From: Dehalococcoidia bacterium
Lineage (GTDB): Bacteria; Chloroflexota; Dehalococcoidia; GIF9; AB-539-J10
Length of the DNA: 30,335 bases
Direction of reading: 5' to 3'
Assembly (NCBI GenBank): GCA_004375885.1
Contig: SOJG01000016.1
Location: 1-30,335 of the forward strand
Part shown: one piece after another, positions 1 through 7,309 of the stretch
Position numbering within the stretch: the stretch's first letter is position 1
Layout: every line of letters starts with the position of its first letter
Notes under the pieces: model-generated
What the model was told of the DNA's origin: nothing
The model's input: the letters and a program-made list of their open reading frames with translations, nothing else
Database searches by the model: none
Translations under genes and position numbers: made by a program

Positions 1-70
1 TGCTGTTTCACTAGGCTGCAATTATATCATCCCTTAAGATGTCAAGGATTGACAGTCCAGTAGCCAGAAG

Positions 71-99
71 TTGTGGCCTGCACATTTAAGAGTTATACT
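71..99 (+). promoter_or_regulatory. putative dnaJ promoter
   Basis: TTGTGG (71-76), a 17-base spacer and TATACT (94-99) resemble a sigma-70 promoter; the -10 matches consensus at 5 of 6 bases, the -35 is weak. Only 8 bases separate the -10 from the dnaJ ATG, so the transcript would be leaderless or nearly so. No CIRCE-type inverted repeat is seen in the 107 bases available. A TTGACA at 49-54 has no -10 at a suitable distance. Confidence 0.4.
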
Positions 100-107
100 T
101 AAAGGTT

Positions 108-1187
108 ATGGCGATAAAGCAAGATTATTATGAAGTGCTGGGAGTGCCTCGAAGCGCTAGCACTGAGGAGATCAAGAGGGCGTTTCGCAAACTGGCTTTC
201 CAGCACCATCCTGACCGCAATAGAGAGACAGGAGCCGAGGAGAAGTTCAAGGAAATAAACGAGGCCTACCAGGTCCTGTCCGATCCTGAGAAAAGGAGCA
301 GGTATGATCGCTATGGCCGGGCAGATATCGAGAGAGGCTTTCCCGATTTTGGCTTTGGCGGATTGGGAGACATCTTTGAATCCTTCTTCGGTGGTTTTGG
401 CACCCCCTTTGGTCGAACCGCCCAGCGTGTTCCGCAGAAGGGAGAAAGCCTGCAAAGTCACCTCACCCTTTCCTTTAAAGAGGCGGTATTCGGCTGCAGT
501 AAAGAAGCTGAGATACAGCGCATCGAATTCTGCCCTTCATGCCATGGCATCGGCAGCGAAGCAGGGACAAACCCTGACACCTGTCCCGATTGTCACGGCA
601 CAGGACAGATGAAGAGGGTTGAGCAGAGCATTTTCGGGCGCTTTACTCATATCAGTACTTGTTCACGCTGTGCAGGCACTGGCTCTGTAATAGCAAACCC
701 TTGTCGCCAATGTCGGGGAAAGGGAAGAATAAGGGTGAAACGCAAGGTAAGAATTGATGTTCCCGCCGGTGTGGATGATGGATATCGATTGCGCGTGGCG
801 GGAGAGGGGAACGCTGGCTTGTATGGCGGCTCCCCGGGCGATCTCTATGTCTCGCTTTCAGTAAAGCCGCACAGCTTATTCCTCAGAGAAGGCAGTGACA
901 TCCTTTATGAGTTACCCATCAATTTCGCCCAAGCTGCTCTGGGCGATGAGGTGAGAGTGCCGTCTCTAGATGGAAAGGTAGATTTAAGAATACCGCCGGG
1001 CACTCAAAATGGGAGGGCCTTTCGCTTCAAGGGCAAAGGAGTCCCCCGTGTTGATGGCAGGGGGAGAGGGGACTTGGTGGTCAAAGTAGACATAATAACC
1101 CCGCAACACCTGGATAAGAAACAGCGCAGCCTTTTCGGGGAATTGGCTAGGGTGCTACCTCGGACTGAACCGCCTTTAGACGTCTAG
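108..1187 (+). CDS. dnaJ: chaperone protein DnaJ (Hsp40)
   Basis: Co-chaperone that delivers unfolded clients to DnaK and stimulates its ATPase in the cytoplasm. The 359-residue product shows the full type I layout: an N-terminal J domain with the HPD triad at residues 34-36, a Gly/Phe-rich linker at about 75-105 ([17 protein letters not shown]), four CxxCxGxG zinc-binding repeats between about 142 and 206 (first CPSCHGIG, last CRQCRGKG), and the C-terminal substrate-binding beta domains. It is slightly shorter than the usual 370-380 residues. The ATG at 108 opens directly on the typical start of a J domain; the preceding AAAGG is too close to act as a good ribosome site, in keeping with the short leader predicted from the promoter. 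No dnaK or grpE lies in the window. The gene is convergent with the plsY operon. Confidence 0.96.
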   Translation: MAIKQDYYEVLGVPRSASTEEIKRAFRKLAFQHHPDRNRETGAEEKFKEINEAYQVLSDPEKRSRYDRYGRADIERGFPDFGFGGLGDIFESFFGGFGTPFGRTAQRVPQKGESLQSHLTLSFKEAVFGCSKEAEIQRIEFCPSCHGIGSEAGTNPDTCPDCHGTGQMKRVEQSIFGRFTHISTCSRCAGTGSVIANPCRQCRGKGRIRVKRKVRIDVPAGVDDGYRLRVAGEGNAGLYGGSPGDLYVSLSVKPHSLFLREGSDILYELPINFAQAALGDEVRVPSLDGKVDLRIPPGTQNGRAFRFKGKGVPRVDGRGRGDLVVKVDIITPQHLDKKQRSLFGELARVLPRTEPPLDV

Positions 1188-1201
1188 TCCAGAGGGCAAC
1201 G

Positions 1202-1360
1202 ATGGCTCGCTGCCAGCTCGCTCAATGCCCGGCTTGGGGAGAAGTCCTCAAAGCATATCCCATAGATAGGATTGATGACGAGCAAATCCTGTCCTTAGCT
1301 GTTTGCCTATCAGCTGGTCGCCACAGTGGTGGCGACTCCCTCGGCTACGTGCGATATTGA
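1202..1360 (+). CDS. possible small ORF after dnaJ (52 aa, unrecognised)
   Basis: An ATG 14 bases after the dnaJ stop, preceded by AGAGGG at a plausible ribosome-binding distance, opens a 52-codon frame (MARCQLAQCPAWGEV... ending GYVRY). I recognise no family. It has two cysteines in a CxxxxC arrangement near the N-terminus. The inverted repeat at 1317-1336 lies inside it, which argues that the stretch may be intergenic. The rest of the 1188-1496 gap shows no further gene on either strand. Confidence 0.2.
   Translation: MARCQLAQCPAWGEVLKAYPIDRIDDEQILSLAVCLSAGRHSGGDSLGYVRY
1317..1336. terminator. perfect 8-bp hairpin between convergent dnaJ and plsY
   Basis: GTCGCCAC, a 4-base loop (AGTG) and GTGGCGAC form a perfect stem in the convergent gap. 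There is no T-run on either side, so it is not a classical intrinsic terminator. It may serve as a 3' end stabiliser or bidirectional stop; the terminator label is inference from position. Confidence 0.3.
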
Positions 1361-1496
1361 GCCGGGTATCTCAGATCAGGAGCCGCCCTTGGCCAGTTCA
1401 CAGCCGACATGATGATTGGGGCTTAAGGCATATAAAGCACTGCCCCGGGATGCCTTGCCTATGACAGCGACCCTTGGCATGCTCTCTCGTGCTTCT

Positions 1497-2141
1497 TCAC
1501 CATAGCCGACGTTCTGTGCCTTGCCGCAAGCGTTTTATGTTATCCTGGTGCTGGTAGATGAGCAGCGCGATGACTGCCAAGCTATAGGCTGAATAGATGG
1601 GAGGGAAATTGTAGAGGATGGTCAAGGGTATCATTAAGCACAGAGCAGCTAAGGCTCCAAGAATAGAACCAAGGGACATATGCCGGCTGCGCAGCGCCGT
1701 TATAGCCACAACTTGAGCACCGAATATTCCCGCAGGGGGGTAAATAGCAAATAATGTGCCAAAATAGGCGGTCACTCCTCTGCCCCCCTTGAACCTGGCA
1801 AATATCGGCCAGTTATGTCCTGCCACTGCCGCCATGCCGGCCACAACCTGGCCTATCTGCTGCCAATGAACGGACGCACCGCCGACGCTTATGATACCCC
1901 TGCCGCCATCTATGATGACTGCGGCCAGCATGACCGCCCCAGTAGCTTTGGACACGTCGAGAACTATAGTCAAGACGCCCAGCTTGGTCCCTGCGGCTCT
2001 CATCACATTAGTGGCGCCGGTCTTACCGCTCCCTTGTTCCCTGACATCAACGCCACTCTTTAGCTTGGCTATTATGAGGCCGAAAGGAATGGAACCGAGT
2101 AGATAGGCAATGACTACTATAGCGACGAACTCGGCTACCAT
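1497..2141 (-). CDS. plsY: acyl-phosphate:glycerol-3-phosphate acyltransferase PlsY
   Basis: Integral membrane enzyme that moves an acyl group from acyl-phosphate to glycerol-3-phosphate, giving lysophosphatidate, the first committed step of phospholipid synthesis in most bacteria. The 214-residue product shows the three family signatures: GSIPFG near residue 17, the GSGKTGATNVMRAAG loop at about residue 37-51, and GHNWPIFARFKGGRGV at about 108-123. Several hydrophobic segments fit the multi-pass topology, and the length is normal. The ATG lies inside the end of der (7-base overlap), with GAGGTG about 7 bases upstream within der, so translation is probably coupled. It is the last gene of argF-der-plsY. 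Confidence 0.93.
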   Translation of the reverse strand: MVAEFVAIVVIAYLLGSIPFGLIIAKLKSGVDVREQGSGKTGATNVMRAAGTKLGVLTIVLDVSKATGAVMLAAVIIDGGRGIISVGGASVHWQQIGQVVAGMAAVAGHNWPIFARFKGGRGVTAYFGTLFAIYPPAGIFGAQVVAITALRSRHMSLGSILGALAALCLMIPLTILYNFPPIYSAYSLAVIALLIYQHQDNIKRLRQGTERRLW

Positions 2142-3478
2142 GCTCTCACCTCTATCTTTTTACTGTTCTTGCGCGCGGCCTTCGTGAAGATCAACTTCAA
2201 AGGAACACCGCGAAAACCGAAGCCCTCGCGGAGTTTACGTTCCAGGTAGCGTTGATAGGAAAAATGAATAAGGTGAGGATCGTTGACCTTGAGAACGAAA
2301 GCTGCTGGCTGTGACTCGTCTTGATAGGTTTGAACAATGCGCAACCGCCTGGAGCCTGTGCGGGGCGGGGGATGGCTAGTCACTGCCTGCCTGACTACTC
2401 CCTCGAGTTCCGATTGAGATACTCTCCGTTGTCTTTCCTGGCAGATTTGCCAGGCTAGAGGCAGAATCTTGCTTGTTCCTCGGCCTAGTCTGGCAGAGAT
2501 GTAAATGATGGGCACATAAGGACCAAATCTAAACCTTTGCTCGGCACTCCTTTTGAATGCCTCTCGTTGTTGTTGAGGGACAATGTCCCACTTGTTGACC
2601 ACCAACACCATGCCCTTCCCAGCCTCAATAATATAGCCGGCGATATGCATATCCTGGGCAGTAATGAATTCGCCGGCATCGACCAGCAACAGGGCAACGT
2701 CACACTGGTTAATGGCCCGAAGAGACCGAAGTAAGCTATAATAGTCCACTCCAGCATCAATCCTCCCGCGCCTTTTGATCCCGGCGGTGTCAACGAGTAA
2801 GATCTCCTTTTTCTCCCACCGAATCACAGCATCAAGCGCGTCGCGCGTTGTCCCCGGAGCCTCATGGACAATGGCTCTTTCATCTCCCAGCAATGTATTC
2901 AGCAGAGTTGACTTGCCCACGTTGGGTCGTCCCACAATAGCTAGTTTAGCCTCTCCCTGCCTCGCAGTGCTGATTTGTCGGACTGGCAAAGAAGCCAGCA
3001 CAGCATCCATTAATTCGTCTATACCTCGATTATGGTGGGCACTGATGGCTGCCGCCTCACCCATACCCAGGCGGTAGAACTCGGCTACCTCATTCGCCTG
3101 GCGGGCAGAATCCACCTTGTTCATTGCCAAGATGACAGGTTTATGGGCAGTGCGGAGCATATCAGCGATTTCCTCATCAGCAGCAATAGTTCCTTCTCTG
3201 GCATCTACCACAAAGATGACGGCATCCGCCTGGGCGATGGCTGCTTCCACTTGTTGCCTGACCTCTTGCTCCAAAGCTGTAGATGGTCTTGTTTGCCAGC
3301 CGCCAGTGTCAACCACAGTCACCTCCCGTCCCTGCCAGGAAACGAAAGCAAAAACGCGGTCTCTGGTAGTTCCCGGCAAATCGGCGACTACAGCTATCCG
3401 CCTGCCTGCCAGACGGTTAAGCAAGGTGGACTTGCCCACATTCGTCCTGCCCACAATGGCTATGATAGGCTTGGCCAT
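2135..3478 (-). CDS. der: ribosome-associated GTPase Der (EngA)
   Basis: Double-domain GTPase required for 50S ribosomal subunit assembly. The 447-residue product carries two complete G domains: the first with P-loop GRTNVGKS (residues 10-17), DTGGW switch and NKVD; the second with GRPNVGKS (183-190), DTAGI and NKWD. A KH-like C-terminal domain follows from about residue 355 and ends in a basic tail (RKNSKKIEVRAW). The first P-loop has Thr where most Der proteins have Pro (GRPNVGKS); the GKS that contacts phosphate is intact. Its start overlaps the end of argF by 19 bases and its end overlaps plsY by 7, so the three genes are one transcript. Confidence 0.96.
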   Translation of the reverse strand: MAKPIIAIVGRTNVGKSTLLNRLAGRRIAVVADLPGTTRDRVFAFVSWQGREVTVVDTGGWQTRPSTALEQEVRQQVEAAIAQADAVIFVVDAREGTIAADEEIADMLRTAHKPVILAMNKVDSARQANEVAEFYRLGMGEAAAISAHHNRGIDELMDAVLASLPVRQISTARQGEAKLAIVGRPNVGKSTLLNTLLGDERAIVHEAPGTTRDALDAVIRWEKKEILLVDTAGIKRRGRIDAGVDYYSLLRSLRAINQCDVALLLVDAGEFITAQDMHIAGYIIEAGKGMVLVVNKWDIVPQQQREAFKRSAEQRFRFGPYVPIIYISARLGRGTSKILPLAWQICQERQRRVSQSELEGVVRQAVTSHPPPRTGSRRLRIVQTYQDESQPAAFVLKVNDPHLIHFSYQRYLERKLREGFGFRGVPLKLIFTKAARKNSKKIEVRAW

Positions 3479-4404
3479 TTGTCTGACACCTGTGCGTTCG
3501 GCAGAAGCTTCAGCAGCAATGCCTTCTGAAGATGAAGCCGGTTTTCTGCCTGATCAAATACCACTGAGTGAGGGTCGTCTAGCAGCCCGGCGGAGATTTC
3601 CTCACCATGATGGGCCGGTAAGGGATGCATCAACACAGCATCTGCCCTAGCCACGCTTAACAGTCTATTGTCCACTTGATAGTCTGAAAAGGCAAGCCGG
3701 CGTTTCTCCACTTCACTCTCCTGGCCCATGCTAGTCCACACATCTGCATATATTATATCAGCATCTTTGGCTGCCTCATGAGGGCTATCGACTACCTGAA
3801 TCTGGCTGCCGCTTAGAGCAGCGAATTCCTTGGCTTGATTCAATACGTCCTCCTTAATACCGTAACCCGGTGGCGAAGCGAGGCGGAAGTTGATACCAAC
3901 CAGACAGGCAGCGAGGAGCAAGCTGTTGGCCACGTTGTTGCCGTCGCCAACGAATGCCAGGGCCAGGCCGGGAAACGTGCCCTTCTTCTCATATATGGTG
4001 AGAAGGTCCGAAAGAGCCTGGCAGGGGTGTTCCAGATCAGAAAGGGCATTGATGACCGGCACAGAAGAATGGTCAGCCAGAGCGCGCAAAGTCTGCTGCG
4101 TCAATGTGCGAGCGGCGATGCCGTCGACATAGCGGCTGAGGACTCGAGCTACGTCATTCACCTGCTCCCGTTTGCCTAAGCCTACCTCTTCTGGAGACAG
4201 GTAGATGCTGTGTCCGCCCAGCTGATACATAGCTAGATCGAAGCTGACCTTGGTGCGCAAGGAAGGCTTTTCGAAGAGGAGAGCTAAGGTTCTTCCCGAA
4301 AGAAGAGGCGGCGTACCCGCTTGCTTAACGCGCAAGCCTTCCTCGATGAGGTGCTCAATTTCCCTGCGATTCAGGTCCGATATTGAGAGCAAGTCTTTTC
4401 TCAT
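3460..4404 (-). CDS. argF: ornithine carbamoyltransferase
   Basis: Forms citrulline from ornithine and carbamoyl phosphate in arginine synthesis. The 314-residue length is normal. The carbamoyl-phosphate loop reads FEKPSLRTK (SLRT at 48-51, STRTR in most relatives). HPCQALSDL, the FVGDGNNVANSLL nucleotide-fold turn and DVWTSMGQE (the ornithine-side SMG loop) are all present, which favours ornithine over aspartate as the substrate. The usual HCLP loop is HPLPAH here, with Pro (about residue 261) in place of the ornithine-contacting Cys; HPLP is the aspartate-carbamoyltransferase form. GAGG seven bases before the ATG serves as ribosome site. First gene of the argF-der-plsY operon, divergent from the 4739 gene. 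No other arginine gene is in the window. Confidence 0.9.
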   Translation of the reverse strand: MRKDLLSISDLNRREIEHLIEEGLRVKQAGTPPLLSGRTLALLFEKPSLRTKVSFDLAMYQLGGHSIYLSPEEVGLGKREQVNDVARVLSRYVDGIAARTLTQQTLRALADHSSVPVINALSDLEHPCQALSDLLTIYEKKGTFPGLALAFVGDGNNVANSLLLAACLVGINFRLASPPGYGIKEDVLNQAKEFAALSGSQIQVVDSPHEAAKDADIIYADVWTSMGQESEVEKRRLAFSDYQVDNRLLSVARADAVLMHPLPAHHGEEISAGLLDDPHSVVFDQAENRLHLQKALLLKLLPNAQVSDKWPSLS

Positions 4405-4419
4405 CCTTAACCTCGTTTG

Positions 4420-4448
4420 ATACTACTTCAGCACCTCATATTTGTCAA
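4420..4448 (-). promoter_or_regulatory. argF operon promoter
   Basis: On the minus strand a perfect TTGACA (4448-4443), a 17-base spacer and TAGTAT (4425-4420) precede argF. The -10 ends 15 bases before the ATG, so the leader should be only about 8-9 bases and would begin close to the GAGG ribosome site. Confidence 0.55.
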
Positions 4449-4472
4449 CCTAGTGTGCCAACCCACAAAGCC

Positions 4473-4502
4473 TTGACAAAACCTGCGAAGCAAGTATATT
4501 AT
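4473..4502 (+). promoter_or_regulatory. strong sigma-70-like promoter, divergent from argF
   Basis: A perfect TTGACA (4473-4478) is followed by TATATT at 4495-4500 (16-base spacer) or TATTAT at 4497-4502 (18-base spacer). It points to the TIG-repeat gene at 4739, which would then have a leader of about 230 bases, or to a 28-codon ORF at 4510 that starts right at the predicted transcript end. Confidence 0.6.
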
Positions 4503-4509
4503 GTTTGCG

Positions 4510-4596
4510 ATGAAGCTGTCTGAGAATGCATTTGTTCAGCCTACTCAGCGGTTGTGGTTAATGGATCAGATGACCACAGTAACGCCCGGAATTTAG
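4510..4596 (+). CDS. possible 28-codon leaderless ORF upstream of the TIG-repeat gene
   Basis: ATG at 4510 lies 7-9 bases after the -10, the same spacing seen at several confirmed genes here, and opens a 28-codon frame (MKLSENAFVQPTQRLWLMDQ..., ending TPGI, stop TAG at 4594). It could be a leader peptide, a decayed gene start or chance. I see no family match. Confidence 0.25.
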   Translation: MKLSENAFVQPTQRLWLMDQMTTVTPGI

Positions 4597-4738
4597 CGGA
4601 GAATCCGAGTTCAACAGCTTCCACTAAGCATAAGTGAGGTAGTAACGGTTCAGGCTTCCTGAGAGATGCATATGGTTTGCCGTGTTCTATAGGTTCGTGC
4701 AAACGTGCCTTTTTGGGGAAACCAGCCTGTTATGAGAG
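4597..4738 (+). promoter_or_regulatory. untranslated leader of the TIG-repeat gene with small hairpins
   Basis: About 140 non-coding bases remain between the 28-codon ORF and the TIG gene. TCAGG-CTT-CCTGA (4650-4662) is a tight hairpin. GTTTGC (4675-4680) pairs with GCAAAC (4699-4704) around an 18-base loop, and a TTTTTGGGGAAACC stretch follows at 4711-4723. I could not fit this to a riboswitch class I know (c-di-GMP-I was considered and did not fit). Confidence 0.3.
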
Positions 4739-6505
4739 ATGAGCGTGCGCGCGAAGAGAGTTCAGGCCGTCATCACAATCGGGCTGCTGCTATTCGTGCT
4801 CCTATTGCCCCAATTGGCTCTGGCAGATTCGGCCTCCATTAGCCTTTCCCTTAGTTTTGCGCGCTGTGGCGACGTCATCCAAATAACAGTGGACGTTCCA
4901 GCAGAAGGCACCTATCGCATTTGCTGGGGTTCTCCTACAGCGGCAGGTGCTGTGGAGACATTCACGACGACCGGGGCTGGAAGCCGTACCATCCCGTTTG
5001 CCATCCCTACGACGGCGAAGGGGACCTATAGTGTGTATTTGACCACCGAAGCCTATGTCGAACTGGCAGCCGCTGCTTTTGAAGTCATCCCTTTCGCGCA
5101 GATTGACCCCACGGAGGGACCGGTAAGCACAAATGTAACCATCAGCGGCTGTGGTTTTGCAGCCGGCCAGGACATCCGGGTTAGTCTCAGTGGCACAACC
5201 ACCACGACAGACAGGGCCGGTGGCGACGGTAGCTGGACGCTATCTTATACCATCCCGTCCACTCCCGGCGGCAGCTATGTCTTTGAGATTGAGGTTCAGG
5301 ACGCTGGAGCATGGGTGGTTTGGATGGAAAGGTATTTCAGGGTGACCCCCCAAATCAGTGTCAGTCCGCCTTCGGGAAACGTGGGGCAAACAGTTCAGGT
5401 AACGGGCACAGGCTTTGCCAGCAACGAAGATGACGTTCAGATTACGTTCGATGGGGAGGTGAGGAAGCAGGATATTCCTGTCCAGGAGAATGGCTCCTGG
5501 AGCGCCGTCATCACTATTCCTGCCTGCCAGAGCGGTCCTCATGTCATTGATGCCTCAGGAGTATGGACCAGGGCTCGCGATATACCTGATGTTGAGTTCA
5601 TCGTGGGCGCCGGGATATTGCTTGACCCAACTATGGCTTACGTAGGTGATACGATCACCGTTACCGGAGGTGGTTTCCTGCCCGGCGAAACGGGCATCAG
5701 GGTTACCTTTCAGGGGCAGACTGTTACTCCGGTTCTCACCGCTGATAGCACTGGTAGCTGGGAGGCTTCGTTTGACCTGCCACCCAGCACCCATGGCAGC
5801 AATACCGTTTCGGCTCGAGGCGACATAACCGCACCAGTCACGTTTGACCTCACCACTCTAGCCAGAATAGAAAGCTTCAGCCCGGTCGAAGGAGCCCCCG
5901 GCGACTCCGTTACCCTCACAGGCAGCGGTTTCCACGGTAATCAGCAATTAACGGTCCTCTTTGATGGGAATCCTGCCCCGGGGGATCTGCGGACCCGGGC
6001 CAACGGTGATATTGTGATCACTTTTCAGGTTCCGGCAACCACTGTAGGCATGCAGACCGTGGTGGTGAGAGATGGGGGTGGGGCCACCGACTCGGTTACC
6101 TTCACGGTGAAGGAAAAGATACTGCCATCTCCGGCGCCCATGTTGCCTGAAGATGGGAGCAAACGAAGGCCGGGGGAGATAACCTTTCGATGGGGGGGGA
6201 TAACAGGCGACACCGGCATTACTTACGTCCTGGAGATAAGCAACGAAGCCGGCAACGTTGTCTGGTCGCAGTCAGGTATTGAGGAGTTCAGTTACCTGGT
6301 CCCGGGCGACGACCTACCCCACGGAACCTACTACTGGCGGGTTAAGGCTGTGGATGAGTTCCTCAACGAAAGCCTCTGGTCAAGCCGTAGCTCCTTCACA
6401 ATATGGACGGTGCCGACCTGGGTCTGGGTGATAGTGGGCGTGGCAGTAGTGATAGTTCTCATGGTCGTCGCCTACCGGGAGACAAAATTCAAGGTGATTG
6501 AATGA
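4739..6505 (+). CDS. membrane-anchored surface protein with TIG/IPT-like repeats
   Basis: A 588-residue exported protein. Residues 1-30 form a signal peptide (basic MSVRAKR, hydrophobic core, ALA-DS cleavage site). After a beta-rich first domain (about 30-118) come four immunoglobulin-like TIG/IPT-type repeats, each marked by a G-x-G-F turn: SGCGFAAGQD, TGTGFASNED, TGGGFLPGET and TGSGFHGNQQ, starting near residues 121, 206, 295 and 377. A fibronectin-III-like segment with a TYYWRVKAVDE strand covers about 465-555, and one transmembrane helix (WVWVIVGVAVVIVLMVVAY, about 560-580) with a short basic tail ends the protein. It is therefore a type I surface protein with its repeats outside. No catalytic motif is seen; adhesion or envelope scaffolding is inference. 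The ribosome site is weak (GAGAG adjacent to the ATG). Confidence 0.85.
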   Translation: MSVRAKRVQAVITIGLLLFVLLLPQLALADSASISLSLSFARCGDVIQITVDVPAEGTYRICWGSPTAAGAVETFTTTGAGSRTIPFAIPTTAKGTYSVYLTTEAYVELAAAAFEVIPFAQIDPTEGPVSTNVTISGCGFAAGQDIRVSLSGTTTTTDRAGGDGSWTLSYTIPSTPGGSYVFEIEVQDAGAWVVWMERYFRVTPQISVSPPSGNVGQTVQVTGTGFASNEDDVQITFDGEVRKQDIPVQENGSWSAVITIPACQSGPHVIDASGVWTRARDIPDVEFIVGAGILLDPTMAYVGDTITVTGGGFLPGETGIRVTFQGQTVTPVLTADSTGSWEASFDLPPSTHGSNTVSARGDITAPVTFDLTTLARIESFSPVEGAPGDSVTLTGSGFHGNQQLTVLFDGNPAPGDLRTRANGDIVITFQVPATTVGMQTVVVRDGGGATDSVTFTVKEKILPSPAPMLPEDGSKRRPGEITFRWGGITGDTGITYVLEISNEAGNVVWSQSGIEEFSYLVPGDDLPHGTYYWRVKAVDEFLNESLWSSRSSFTIWTVPTWVWVIVGVAVVIVLMVVAYRETKFKVIE

Positions 6506-6858
6506 GATAACTCGCTACGGCTGTCTCCCGGTTCTGCGATGATTCCCGCGGCCTGAAGCGTCGCTAAGCTGGAGAATAGCGGAGGAGCAGAACACAAAGC
6601 CCAAGCACGCAGTCCGGAATTCTAAACAAGATCGAAATTCAGAAATCAAGATGATAACCCGAAGTGCCGCGATACTGGACTATTGTCCCGTGACGCTGTA
6701 TTTCTGTGTCTGCCTTTGGCATGTCGGAGGAATTTGGGATTCGCGGGGGTGAGAGTGAATGTTAGGGAATCTGCCAATCGACTACAGCAGAGTATATGGG
6801 AGCCCGCGGAGAAGATCAAGGTGAATTCTTGTGGGGGTCCTGACGGGGGGAAGACAAT
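6506..6858. other. 353-base gap without a convincing gene
   Basis: Between the TIG-repeat gene and the first small membrane protein. Frames here are short and give no recognisable protein; a 62-codon frame at 6683 looks like chance. A 21-codon frame inside it after a GGGGGTGAGAG box is also not supported. No clear promoter or terminator was found. Confidence 0.4.
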
Positions 6859-7005
6859 ATGGGTTGTCTAATGCTCGTGCCGCTGACGGCGGCCATCACA
6901 GGAGTAGCCTTATACATGGGTTCTCTGGTCGGTTTGTTCTTGGCCTCCTTCACAGCCATGGCTACCTCACTGGCTGGTCTGCTAGCTCTCGTGCTGTTGA
7001 TATGA
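6859..7005 (+). CDS. 48-residue hydrophobic protein, copy 1 of a tandem pair
   Basis: ATG at 6859 after a GGGGGG-AAG ribosome-site-like box opens 48 codons ending in TGA at 7003-7005. The product is MGCLMLVPLTAAITGVALYM followed by a second hydrophobic stretch ending LAGLLALVLLI. It has no charged residue at all and can form one or two membrane helices. The reading frame is supported by its paralogue 225 bases downstream: both start MGCL, share VPLT at 7-10, MG at 20-21, M at 34, TS at 36-37 and a VLL...I end. Cys3 is too close to the start for a lipobox. Function unknown; the neighbours are all membrane proteins. Confidence 0.6.
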   Translation: MGCLMLVPLTAAITGVALYMGSLVGLFLASFTAMATSLAGLLALVLLI

Positions 7006-7083
7006 GCCTGAAGCAAGGGATGTGTCGCGCCACAAAAAAAGCAACGCCAGTTCCTCCAGGTGTCCTACTGGGAGCAAGATGAT

Positions 7084-7233
7084 ATGGGCTGTCTAACCAT
7101 CGTCCCGCTAACAGTAGCAGTCGTGGCCGTCGGTGTGGGCATGGGTACACTGTGGGCTGTTCTCACTGGTCTAGCCGCTGCCATGGTTACGTCTGTGACT
7201 GCTTTCATAGCGTTTGTGCTGCTTCTGATATGA
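7084..7233 (+). CDS. 49-residue hydrophobic protein, copy 2 of a tandem pair
   Basis: ATG at 7084 (GGGAGC box 7-8 bases upstream) opens 49 codons ending in TGA at 7231-7233. The product starts MGCLTIVPLTVAVVAVGVGM and ends AFIAFVLLLI. It aligns without gaps over most of its length with the copy at 6859, and DNA around the start is also similar (ATATGGG-TGTCTAA in both), so the pair arose by tandem duplication. The protein has no charged residues and should be membrane-embedded. The next gene starts 76 bases downstream on the same strand and also begins with a Cys-containing hydrophobic N-terminus (MMTCTGLLAV), a weaker resemblance. Confidence 0.6.
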   Translation: MGCLTIVPLTVAVVAVGVGMGTLWAVLTGLAAAMVTSVTAFIAFVLLLI

Positions 7234-7309
7234 TCGTCAGTCAGGTAGAATACCCGATGAAAACGAGCAAAGTGGATTTCTGTCGGTGCGTTAAGGAGAA
7301 TAAGACGCC

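Noticed and set aside
3032..3650. Plus-strand ORFs of 165 and 177 codons
   Set aside because: Antisense shadows of der and argF, whose frames carry full family motifs.
4597..4738. Riboswitch upstream of the surface-protein gene
   Set aside because: Compared from memory with the c-di-GMP-I and cobalamin consensus elements; the conserved cores are not present, so only an unnamed leader is reported.
6831..7082. 83-codon plus-strand ORF
   Set aside because: Out of frame with the first MGCL microprotein, which is supported by its paralogue.
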